Source: Allomyces macrogynus ATCC 38327
Taxonomy: Eukaryota; Blastocladiomycota; Blastocladiomycetes; Blastocladiales; Blastocladiaceae
Assembly: GCA_000151295.1 (NCBI GenBank)
Contig: GG745379.1
Span: forward strand, 14,452-30,096
Direction: 5' to 3'
DNA: 15,645 nt
This document shows positions 1 to 8,550 of the stretch, piece by piece; position 1 is the first letter of the stretch; each line of letters starts with the position of its first letter. The translations under genes and the position numbers were made by a program. The notes below the pieces were generated by a model. The model ran no database searches. It saw only the letters and a list, made by a program, of their open reading frames with translations, and was not told where the DNA came from.

Positions 1-564
1 TCTTCGCCGGAACGCGCCGAGTCCCCGGTGCGGCGAAAAACCCCCGCGCGGTCCGCATCGCCTGTCGTGCCCCCGCGCACGCCGCCGGTCGTGCCCGTGT
101 CGCCGCCACCCATGCCCGCGACAGGGCTCGGCATCACGGTGCCCGAGCTGGCGCACCATGAGGACGACATGGACGTCCCGGCGTCGCCTCCCGTCGCCCC
201 CGTCCGCCCGGCGGTCCCGGCTAAGCCCACGTCCCCCGTTATGGCACCCACTGCGGCGCCGTCCGTTGCGCCGCATCTGAACTCGACGCGCGGTCGGTCG
301 CCGTCCCCGGCGCCTCCGGTCGCACCCCGCCCGGAGTCGATTCGTGGTCGGTCGGTGTCGCCGGCGCCTGTTGTTCCGCCGCGGTCCCCCTCGCGTTCGC
401 CGGTGCGGTCGCCGACGCGTGAAGTCGCGGCACCGGCGCGGAACGACGAGGACATGTGGGCGGCGATCGTGGCATTGCGGCAGGAGGTGGCGACGCTGCG
501 TGCGGCGTTGGACGAGGAGCGTGAAGCGCGTGAAGCACTTGAGGCCAAGTTGCTGAGCAAGTGA
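1..564 (+). CDS. 3' end of a Pro/Ser-rich protein with C-terminal coiled coil (5' truncated)
   Basis: The frame is open from the first base, so the N-terminal part lies outside the window; the stop is TGA at 562-564. What is visible is about 140 residues of low-complexity Pro/Ala/Ser/Arg sequence with many PxxP and SP/TP sites, then an acidic Glu-Asp-Met turn and a C-terminal helix of about 35 residues (WAAIVALRQEVATLRAAL followed by an Arg/Glu-rich stretch) with leucines in heptad spacing. An 18-residue unit (S-T/I-R-G-R-S-x-S-P-A-P) occurs twice, starting at 283 and 337. A disordered linker ending in a short coiled coil is the tail layout of coronins and several other actin or trafficking proteins, but no diagnostic domain is inside the window, so the family is not assigned. 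It converges on the HAUS1-like gene, with a T-rich gap of about 100 bases between the stops. Confidence 0.72.
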   Translation, partial: SSPERAESPVRRKTPARSASPVVPPRTPPVVPVSPPPMPATGLGITVPELAHHEDDMDVPASPPVAPVRPAVPAKPTSPVMAPTAAPSVAPHLNSTRGRSPSPAPPVAPRPESIRGRSVSPAPVVPPRSPSRSPVRSPTREVAAPARNDEDMWAAIVALRQEVATLRAALDEEREAREALEAKLLSK

Positions 565-670
565 AGCTGGGTCAAGGACGAGCAGCCATTATGATACTTT
601 GATTTTTTGTTTTTTCCTGTTCTCAAGAGTCTCAAGAGTATATTACACATCATGTTTTGATTGATCTGGG

Positions 671-2075
671 CTACAAACGAAAACGGCTAGGCCAGGAACT
701 TGGCATCTCCATGAGCAACTCTTCGCGACGCGCCTTGAGCGCGTTCTACATGACGCACCCGTCAGATTTCAGAACACAATCACGACGAAATTTCGACCGT
801 AAGTCCGTACCAACTCACGCTTGGCCTCTTCTTGCCGCAACTGCACCAGCACGCGGTCCGGTGGAATCCCCTGAAACACGCTCAACTGCGCCTTCAACTC
901 GTCCAACTTGGTCTCGAGCTACCGCACTTCGCGCGCGAGTTCGGCCACGTATGGGTACCGCGCGTCGCGCGGTGGCGAGGCAAGCTGGTTGGCTCGGTGC
1001 AGGTACTCGTCGCGCTTGACGCGCAACGTATGGATACTTGCAGGCTGTTCCCGCTCGAGACCGCGCTTTTCGTCGACATCGTGCGCGGAGGCGGCGACGA
1101 AACTGGTGGGGAAGGTGAGGAAATGCGTCGCGAATGAGTGGGGATGCAAATGGAGGGCAAAGAGCACGAACCTGGACCACTGGTCGTGCACAATGGCGAG
1201 CGCCGTGTGCTCGGCGTGGATCTGCTCGAGAAAGGTCGTGTCGTGGATCGCATCGCGAAGTGCGGCAAAGTCGGCGAGGTCAACGTCGGTCAGGGCCGTC
1301 TTGTAGCTATCACGCAGATGGATCATGAGCATGAGCGATGCGTGCGAGGATGGTTGCGATGGAGACTGGGGATCCGAACCTGGACGTGGCGACTGAGCCC
1401 AGATCCAAGAGCATGGCCAAGTCGACGAGCGCCTCGAGCGCATGTACGCCCTGCTTGGAGAGGGCGGATGGCGACGCGGCCAGGACCGACGACAGGTGCG
1501 TGACTGGAGCAGCGCAAGGAACGACACGATGAATTGGAGCGCAGGGATCAAAACGGCCAAGGGCAAGCACAAGCATACCTTGGTCCTCGAGATCGCGCTG
1601 TACCGACGCGGAGAGCTGCCGCTCTGTGGCCAGATCGCTCAAGAGCCGGCAGTCCTCGTCGCCAGCCTGACGCAGCGCCGCGAGGGTTGCGGCATTCTTT
1701 TCAAAGACTAGGACGTGACCGAGGCGGTGATAGAGGTGCAACTCGAGCTGGCAGTGTTCTGGGCGCACCAGTCAGCGCGATCGACAGTGATCATAATTGG
1801 ACAGCGGGCGGTTGGACGGACATCGGCAAAGGCGGTCGCGGAGATTGCAGAGGTGCCTGATCGCGCGGTCGGATCGTGCTCGGCAGCCTTGGTGCGGACG
1901 GGTGCGAGCAGTGTGCGCTTGCTGGCGGTGCTCGTTGATGCGTTCGAAGTGTTCGCGAAGGAGCCAGGGTTTGAACCGCTGCCCGGCGTGACCGCGAGAG
2001 GCCGCCTCGGCTGACGACAGAGCAGTCCGAGCGGAGCAGCAGGGCAGCAGAGCAACGTGTCACCTGCGCGCACAT
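671..2075 (-). CDS. HAUS1: HAUS augmin-like complex subunit 1 (in-frame TAG; 5' end uncertain)
   Basis: HAUS1 belongs to augmin, which recruits gamma-tubulin to the sides of spindle microtubules. Exons fitting in phase are 1758-1579, 1503-1380, 1306-1172, 1102-811 and 745-671 (introns of 75, 73, 69 and 65 nt). The product is helical and runs collinear with what I recall of animal HAUS1: a FEKNAATLAAL segment near the start, ALEALVDLAMLL in the middle, and a C-terminal coiled coil ending in IPPDRVLVQLRQEEAKREL, where EEAKREL is a family signature. Two 5' exons are tentative: ATG at 2075 (2075-2064) and 1978-1900 (frame reading FKPWLLREHFERINEH, strongly GC3-rich). The total would be about 298 codons against 278 in human. 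TAG at 919-921 interrupts the last coil and would remove about 60 residues. Many fungi lack augmin. Family call is good; the start is weak. Confidence 0.68.
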
Positions 2076-2795
2076 GGCTGCAACGCACGCTGCCCCGCGC
2101 CGACGCAGACCGCGTCGCTGCCCCGCACGCACGTCCCACACCGCGGCACCGGCGCGATCGAGACGCGAAGCAGCAGCGATCCGGCCGCGCGTCAACTTTC
2201 CCTGGACCATGGGCAGCAAGCGCCTGCAAAAGAAACGCACCGCTCCGACCGCTGGTATTGTCAATCTCATTGTCCAAGCGCGGTGCATGGCCTCTCCCTG
2301 CGAGCAATCTGGCGACGAATGATCTTCATTTCTGACGCGCCGAGCTCGACCCGCCGGCGAACCGTGCTCCAGGAAGCCCTGCTCTTCCCTGATCTCGAAA
2401 CGGCACTGCCACGTTCGATGTACAAGTGACGCTGTGCGGCAGTCGCGACGCATCAGAAGCTGGATGGACTCGGCGCCTCGTTGGGCAGGGCTGTGCACGG
2501 ATACTCAGATTGATTGGCCAAGGATTGCATCGTTTTCCAAGCGCAGACTGACGCGCCCAACCATATCGCTCTCTGCATTCTGCATGTAGACGGTGACCGG
2601 CCGCTCCCTTCCAAGCGACTCGCGACGTGCTCCAGCAACACTCTTGCGGCCAAGGTCCTCGATTCGCCCACACCTCGACGCAGTCTGCGAACCCGCGGCG
2701 TGCCCTCGCCAGACTCAATACCTTCTGCAAAGCCGGCACGCCCGCCAAAAGCGCGAACGCGATCCACCATTAACCAGCCTGTGACTACCGCAACC
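2076..2795. other. Divergent intergenic region between HAUS1-like gene and ULP1
   Basis: This stretch lies between two genes transcribed away from each other and should hold both promoters. I see no TATA box, no RNA gene and no convincing separate ORF. The ULP1 frame stays open upstream of its ATG back to about 2514 and reads like a basic Ser/Pro-rich N-terminus (SPTPRRSLRTRG), but has no ATG of its own. An upstream spliced exon that lengthens ULP1 is therefore possible. Confidence 0.5.
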
Positions 2796-4109
2796 ATGAC
2801 GACCGACGCATTTGACGTGACGAGTTTGCGACAGGCCGTGCCGACCGCGACGAACGCGCCCCCACGACCCACGCGCCGCTCTGCTCGCAGCAAGAGCCCG
2901 GAGCGCCCACTCTCCACCGCTGCGGCTGTGCCCAAGCCCGCGCCGAAAAAGAAATCCGTCGAGGTCATTTCCCTCCTGTCCTCGTCTGACGACGAAAGCA
3001 GCGACGACGACCCGGCCCTCTCGACCGCACCCGCACCGTGGCGATCCACCGCCGACCTCGTCCACGACGCTTCCGTCTTCCCGAACCCCTTCACACTCTC
3101 GCGCGCGCAAGACGCGCAACTCGACAACTACCTTGTCACCATCTCCCCCCGCCGCGGCGGCGCGCGCGTGCCCCCCACCGCCATCATCAACGCCGTCGAC
3201 CAGAAATACGTGATTCGGCGCAGCGATATCGACGCGCTCATTTCCGACCAGTGGCTCAATGACGAAATCATCATGGCCTTTCTCGCGCGCACCTGGCAGC
3301 GCGTTGCTGATCCGACCAATGTGCACGTATTCAACACGTTCTTCTACCCTCAGTTTACCACACACGGCTACGACCGCGTACGAACCTGGCTGCGCTCGCC
3401 GGCGTCCAAGTACCGTCTCCTCGTCGTACCCATCAACTTCAACAACCGGCACTGGGCGCTCGCGACGATCGAGTTCCCCGGTCCGATCCTGTCCATGTAC
3501 GACTCGCTTCCCTCGTCGCACTCGGCCGAAAAGGTCCTACGCACGCTCGCCGACTACCTCGAGGCCGAAGCGCACGATCCGATGAAACACGCTGTCCCGG
3601 ACGAAGCCGGGCCCGTCGATCCAATCACGGTCTCGGCGGGTGACTCGCTCGACCACATGACGCTGCGGCAGCCGCGGCATGGGTGCACGCAGTCGGACGG
3701 GTCGAGCTGTGGCGTGTTCACGGTCGCGTTTGGCGTGTGCAAGTTGCTGGGGTTGCCGGTCGCGCCGACCACGTTCGCGCAGCACATGCAGGCCGGGTTT
3801 CGACGGAGGATGGCGTACGAGGTGGTGGGCAACGTCATGTTGCAGTTTGGCGCCGCGGCCCTGACGAGCGGGCCGCGGCCGCCGAGGCGAACGGGTTCTG
3901 AGCCCGCGGTACCCGGCAAGGCGCCTGATGCAACCGCGCCGATGCCCGACGTGACCGTTGCAGTCAAGGAGCCAGTGGAAACGTCCAAGAAGGCCGCGCG
4001 CAAGACCACGACAAAGACCGCGATGAAGAAGGGGGCGGTACCGAACGATGCGGGAAGAGGGACCCGCTCGCACCACCAACTGCCCCCCTTCAACCATCTC
4101 CACCGCTGA
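2796..4109 (+). CDS. ULP1: Ulp1/SENP-type SUMO-specific cysteine protease
   Basis: Family C48 protease that matures SUMO precursors and removes SUMO from proteins, usually at the nuclear envelope or in the nucleus. From the ATG at 2796 (context CAACCATGA) it is a single exon of 437 residues. The catalytic domain spans about residues 130-350: WLND (153-156), FNTFFY, VPINFNNRHWALATI with catalytic His219, MYDSL with Asp236, and CTQSDGSSCGVF with oxyanion Gln299 and nucleophile Cys305; all are intact. The N-terminal region is disordered and basic and carries VEVISLL (55-61) followed by a Ser/Asp run to residue 72, a canonical SUMO-interacting motif. The C-terminal tail after about residue 365 is Lys/Thr-rich. 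The stop is TGA. It converges on the methyltransferase gene with about 200 bases between stops. The start is the first in-frame ATG; a longer N-terminus through splicing cannot be excluded. Confidence 0.92.
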   Translation: MTTDAFDVTSLRQAVPTATNAPPRPTRRSARSKSPERPLSTAAAVPKPAPKKKSVEVISLLSSSDDESSDDDPALSTAPAPWRSTADLVHDASVFPNPFTLSRAQDAQLDNYLVTISPRRGGARVPPTAIINAVDQKYVIRRSDIDALISDQWLNDEIIMAFLARTWQRVADPTNVHVFNTFFYPQFTTHGYDRVRTWLRSPASKYRLLVVPINFNNRHWALATIEFPGPILSMYDSLPSSHSAEKVLRTLADYLEAEAHDPMKHAVPDEAGPVDPITVSAGDSLDHMTLRQPRHGCTQSDGSSCGVFTVAFGVCKLLGLPVAPTTFAQHMQAGFRRRMAYEVVGNVMLQFGAAALTSGPRPPRRTGSEPAVPGKAPDATAPMPDVTVAVKEPVETSKKAARKTTTKTAMKKGAVPNDAGRGTRSHHQLPPFNHLHR

Positions 4110-4308
4110 CCATGGAGCCCGCGGTCGTCGTGCTCCCTGTCGCCGGAAACGCGACTGCGGCGTCATCTACCACTGTCGTGTCGTCGATCGGAGCACCACT
4201 GACCCCGTCGCCGATGGTGCGGACGTATCGTGCCCGAGCGCACCGGCGCAAAGTCGAGAGCAAGCGGTAAGCTAATAACCGTTGCCAATTAATTTCGCCT
4301 CCTCTCAT

Positions 4309-5489
4309 CTACTCTTGCTGTTCTTCTTCTTCGGCTGTTGTGATCAAATACACAATCAAACTGCTTGTGTGCAAACCCGCCGGCATCAACGTGGCCGCGA
4401 GTCGCGACACGACAAGGTCGTGCTCGAGCAAGGTCTCGAGAAACAAACCTGTCACTTCACTGCTACGCAGCTCAAAGCACACGAGCGCGCACGCGCGCAG
4501 GCCGTTGGGGCGGTGGAGAAGATCGGCGAGGGTCGCAACGTAGTCGAGGACGAGGTATTCGTTGTAGACGCTATGGCACGACGCGGTCAGAACGAGTCGA
4601 GACAGATGCGCGCGAATTTGAGGACAACTGAGAACTGTATTGCGGAAACGCACCAGTCGCTCGACACGATCAAATCCCACCCTTGACTGTCGCCCGCACC
4701 GAGCGCTCGCAACGCCGGGTGGCGCTTGAACAAGGACGGGTTGCGTGCCCATTCGAGCTCGGCAACATTGAGCTCGGCTGTTTTCGCGAGCCGCGGGAAC
4801 CGCGCCTGGTGGTGCGCGAAGTTGCGCTGCAAGTGCTTGAGCAAGGCCTCCTGGTCGGTCGCCGCGATGCTCGCGACGGGCGGGTCATTGTGCATCAGCG
4901 AGAGCGAGACGAGGCCCGACCCGGCGCCAAGTTCGACGACGCTAAATCGAGAAAATGAAGCATGAGCATTGAGGAGGCAGTGCAGATGACCCCAATGGGG
5001 GAGGCCGCAACGTACTGCGATCCAGCGAGTCCGAGCTCCTTGGAGTAGGTGGAGAGCACCATGGCCAAGCAGACAGATCCGTCCCAGAGGCAAAATCCGG
5101 TCCTACGACAATGGGACGCGGGTGAGATTTGTGTACTCAAAGCGGCTCCCCCAAGACCTCCGCCTGCTCTCTGACGCCGAGACCAAACGTACTGCCCCTT
5201 GCTCTGAGTGGACTGGTTCTGGAGCATTTCAAACGTCACGCAGTGATTCTTGCCGGTGCTGGTCTCGACTGTGTTGCTTGAACGGACGTGATCATGGTCA
5301 GCTGTTTATTGTTCATGATGGACTCACCCGACTGATCAGCGGTTGCCCAAACGTACAGGCAATGTCGACATCGAACTGCGGCTCGTGCTGCGAAATCAAG
5401 GCATTGTGCTGATGCTCGTGCTGCGTTGCGTAGAGCTCGGCGAGTTCCTCATATGGGTCAGTGACGGGAATCCATTCCAGTGCGGTCAT
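4309..5489 (-). CDS. METTL21-type protein methyltransferase (Methyltransf_16 family)
   Basis: Seven-beta-strand, SAM-dependent enzyme of the group that methylates lysines of translation elongation factors and chaperones (METTL21, yeast Efm/Rkm5 relatives); the exact substrate cannot be told from sequence. Five exons close in phase: 5489-5357, 5268-5193, 5102-5016, 4941-4654 and 4570-4309 (281 residues, TAG stop). The start ATG has context ACCATGACC. Visible motifs are the N-terminal strands around FDVDIAFETSTGKNHCVTFE, the family box GFCLWDGSVCLA (residues 72-83), SAM-binding motif I HVVELGAGSGLVSL (99-112), acidic motif IAATDQE, and the post-motif DLIVSSDCVY across the last intron. The tail ends in a Glu/Gln run. 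Three of four donors are GTACGT. The upstream neighbour on the same strand is CYP51. Splicing is inferred, but each junction restores a family motif. Confidence 0.88.
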
Positions 5490-5836
5490 GGTCGCGGTAG
5501 TAATTGTTGAGCGGAATGCGGCAAGTCGACCGCACTGGCTTTGATCGGTTGCGTCTGGCCGTGAAGGACTCTGTCGCAAGAACGCTGGTCCCGCTGGAGG
5601 CTCAAGACGATGAGCAGTTGGATCATGGCAAGGATCTTGAAATGCAACAGCTAACGGAAGAATGATTAAAATACACGGCAACAAACGAACCAACAACAAA
5701 TCTTTGGGGTGGGCAAGACCGACAAAACGAATCCGAAATCGATTGGGCAAAAAGAGATGGAAAGACAACCCAAAGCACCAGAACGCAACACAACAAAACG
5801 TCAAAATGAACCCAACTTCCCCGACTCCAACGGCCT
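5490..5836. other. Intergenic: CYP51 3' UTR and methyltransferase promoter
   Basis: The gap separates two genes read in the same (minus) direction. The half nearest CYP51 (about 5645-5820) is A-rich on the plus strand, so T-rich in the transcript, as expected for a 3' UTR. No further ORF, repeat or RNA gene was seen. Confidence 0.5.
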
Positions 5837-7577
5837 TTACGGCGCCGCCACGGCCGCGCCCGACAGCGGGCTGCGCTCGCGGCGCGTGTACTTGATCATG
5901 ATGGGCTTCTCAGGCATGACAATCATCGACGTGAAGTCTTCCTTCGGGAACGCCTCGGGCCCCATGACAAACTCGAACGTCGCAAACTCGCGCACCAACG
6001 TGGCAATGATCGTCTTGAGCTGCACGTAGGCAAACGGCTCGCCAATGCACCGGTGCCGCCCAGCACCGAACGGCAAGTAGTTGGACCGCGCCGACCCACC
6101 GACGACACCAAATCCAAAGTCCTCGGCGGCCGCCATATCCGTCTCCGCACGCAAAATCTTCTGCATCTGCGCGTTGTTGGACGTATCGAGCCAGCGGCGC
6201 GGCTTGAACGCCATCGGGTCCTCGTAGACCTCCGGGTCGCGCTGCGAGACGGCGGGCGACGCGCACAGGTAGTGGCCGGCGGGCACGACGTGGCCCATGA
6301 TTTCGACCGGGCGCACGACTTTACGCATAATCGCATAAATGGGCGACCGCAGACGCAGCGTCTCGCGAATGCATGCGTCGAGCAGCGGGAGCCGCTTCAG
6401 CAGGTCAAAGTCGAGCGGGCGCGACCAGTCCCCGCCAAGCTCGTTGTAGAGTTCGGTGGTCAATTCGGCAAACACGTCCGGGTTCGCGGCCAGGAAGGAC
6501 ATGCACCAGGTACCCGTCGTCGAACTCGTGTGCTGGCCGGCCATGAGCAACGCAATCATCAAGTGCGCGGCCTCAATGTCCGTCAACTTGGTCCCGTTCT
6601 TGTAATCGGCGTCCATGAGCACCTGCAGCACGTCATTGTTGTTGGTGCGGCCCGTCGCGCGACGCTCCTTCATAATGTCGAGGAACAGGTCGGCCATCTT
6701 CTTTTGCGCGATATCGCGGCGGCGGTAGGCCGGCAGCGGCAGCTTCTCGAACAAGAAGTTGATGGGCTGGAACCCTTGGTCGAGGTCGTGGTAGAGCTGC
6801 GCGACCGACTCGTCGAGGTTGGACCGCACTTCCTCGCCCATCAGGCACCGCGACGCTGTCATGATCGTCAGTTCGGCCAGGGCCTTGGCGAGCTCGCCTT
6901 CGCCCTGCTGCCCTTGCCAGCGCGTAAAGTAGTTGAGGGTCTCGGCCTCGATGAGCGGCACGTAGGAGCGCAGGTTCTCGGCCGAGAGCCCGGCCTTGAC
7001 GAAGCTACATACGATCGTGGCGGGGAATACGTGAGATCATACTCGCGCGAGAGCAAGACTAGCGCGGATCCGAATCGAAACTGTACCGCTTCTGCTCCAT
7101 GAAGACGGGGTTCGACGTGTCGTAGACGACATCGGCGCCAAACACCGGCTTGGTGAGCGAGTTGTAGGCGAGTTCCGCCGAGATATCGGCCAACTTGCCG
7201 TTCAGCACGGCGTGGTTCCCGTCAGGACCGAGAACATAGGTCATTTCACGGCCAAACATGGTAAACGTGAAAATATCGCCATGCTGCTTGCGCTGCTCGG
7301 CGAGCCAGTCGAGCGGGCGCATGCCAAACGAGACCATGCTGCCGAGGAACGGGACCCAGTGGCCGACGTGCGGCGGCAAACGGCCCTTGCGCGACGAAGA
7401 CGAGGAGGAGGCCGCGCTGGCGGCAAGCGAGGCGGCGGCGGCCGGCACGGCCGCGAGCAGGGCGACGAGGGCCACGGGGGACACGTTCGACGCGTGCGAC
7501 TGCACGGCCTCGGGTAGGTAGGGCAGGACCTGGTCGGCGACCTGGGCCGCGAGCTGGGCGAGTTGCGAGGTGGCCAT
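5837..7577 (-). CDS. ERG11: Lanosterol 14-alpha-demethylase (CYP51)
   Basis: Cytochrome P450 that oxidatively removes the 14-alpha methyl of lanosterol or eburicol in ergosterol synthesis, anchored in the ER; it is the azole drug target. Two exons, 7577-7087 and 7004-5837, flank an 82-nt intron (GTACAG...GTAG) and give 552 residues with a TAA stop. The start ATG has context GCCATGG. An Ala/Val-rich membrane anchor lies at about 33-52, then a Pro-rich hinge. The VVYDTSNPVFMEQKRFVK segment carries Tyr152 and Lys163, which match the azole-contact Tyr132 and Lys143 of Candida Erg11. Next are the I-helix AGQHTSSTT (319-327), ExxR (ETLR, 378-381), PRRW (432-435) and the haem loop FGAGRHRCIG with ligand Cys483. 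All catalytic landmarks are present. Length and motifs are typical of fungal CYP51. Confidence 0.96.
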
Positions 7578-8550
7578 GGCAGGATGCTGCAGGATGCTGC
7601 TGGAGCTTGTCGGATGCGATCACGGGAAGAGCGAGAGGGTGGAGAGGACGGCGAGCGACGGGAGCGAATTCGAGGCGGGGGGACGCGACACGCAGGCGTT
7701 GGACGAGCAGAGATCGAGCAACAGCAGCAACGACGACAACGGAAGCAGCAAGCCGATGGCGACGAGACGAAATGGACGACGAGGAGAGAAAGCAGACAAG
7801 ACAGGCGTGTGCGCGGTCGGTCAGTCCAAGACGACGATCAAGTGCTGGCGTCGAGCAGCAAGAAGGTTGCTCACCGTGACAGAGAACCGGTTGGCGTCGG
7901 CGGGGCGCGTTCGCTTTAGCGGGCGGGATGGCAGGGAGCGCGTGGCGGCGGTGCAAGTGCAGCTGGTTGCCGTGGGAAGACGCAGGAAGACGCGCGAGAG
8001 CTGCAGGCGGATTGACGGTTGATCGCAGCAGCAGTTGAAGAGCGCGAGAGCGCGCGCGCGGACGATGGTACACCGCGGGTGGCCAGGGCACGCTGCTGCT
8101 TGCAGCGCGTCGGTATTCTCGTGGCGCCTCGGCGTTGGCGACGGTTGTTCTGGGTCGAACGTCGTCGACGGCGGGCCGTATTGGCGCTGGCGCTGGCGTC
8201 GATGGCAACGTTGGCGGCGGTGGTGGCGGGGCGCGAACCCGGCGGCGCGACGGATCACACGCTGTGCGCGCCGCCGGTCCAAAGGCGAAAGGCGATATCC
8301 GTGTGACTTGTGCATCGAGCAACATCCCGAGCGAAACCCAATCGAAACAAGACTTGGATCCTGGATTGCGATTGCGAATCCCCGGCCCTGGCGTGCTGCG
8401 TGCTGCGTGCTGCGTGCTGCGATGGGTTCTGATTCTCAACTCGCCCTGGCACTCAGGCACCTCAAACTACAATCTCACTAAAACCCATCCGCTCAAGGTC
8501 AATCACGTCTTGTTTCTGCTCATGCTGCTCGATCCACATCACCTTCTCAA
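7578..8550. other. Intergenic: ArfGAP 3' UTR and CYP51 promoter/leader
   Basis: About 970 bases between two genes on the minus strand. Long frames cross it but encode Arg/Ala/Pro low-complexity sequence without domain character, as expected by chance at this GC content. I found no TATA box and no clear sterol-response element. The ten-base word GCAGCATCCT occurs twice in tandem (minus strand, 7581-7600), directly before the CYP51 ATG. A short heptanucleotide array sits at 8391-8420. Confidence 0.5.
8391..8420. repeat. Heptanucleotide tandem repeat (GCGTGCT, about 4.3 copies)
   Basis: Four perfect copies of GCGTGCT followed by GC, in the gap between the ArfGAP gene and CYP51. Read directly from the sequence. 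A likely slippage-prone minisatellite; no function is evident. Confidence 0.9.

Noticed and set aside
1..564. Assignment of the first gene as coronin
   Set aside because: The Pro/Ser-rich linker plus C-terminal coil fits, but no WD40 propeller is inside the window and many proteins share this tail layout.
919..921. UAG reassigned to glutamine genome-wide
   Set aside because: TAG is the natural stop of the methyltransferase (4309-4311) and of the HAUS1-like gene (671-673); reading through the former would add about 70 unrelated residues antisense to ULP1.
1967..1977. tRNA-like B box (GGTTCAAACCC on the minus strand)
   Set aside because: The flanking bases do not form a T stem beyond two pairs, no acceptor stem or good A box is present, and the same bases read as a GC3-rich coding frame (RFKPWLL).
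6053..7102. Long plus-strand open frame of about 349 codons
   Set aside because: It lies antisense to CYP51 and mirrors its codon bias; the product has no domain character.
7246..8460. Minus-strand open frame of 404 codons across the CYP51 start and upstream region
   Set aside because: Arg/Pro/Ala low complexity in a shifted frame over CYP51 exon 1; no motifs and no support for splicing.
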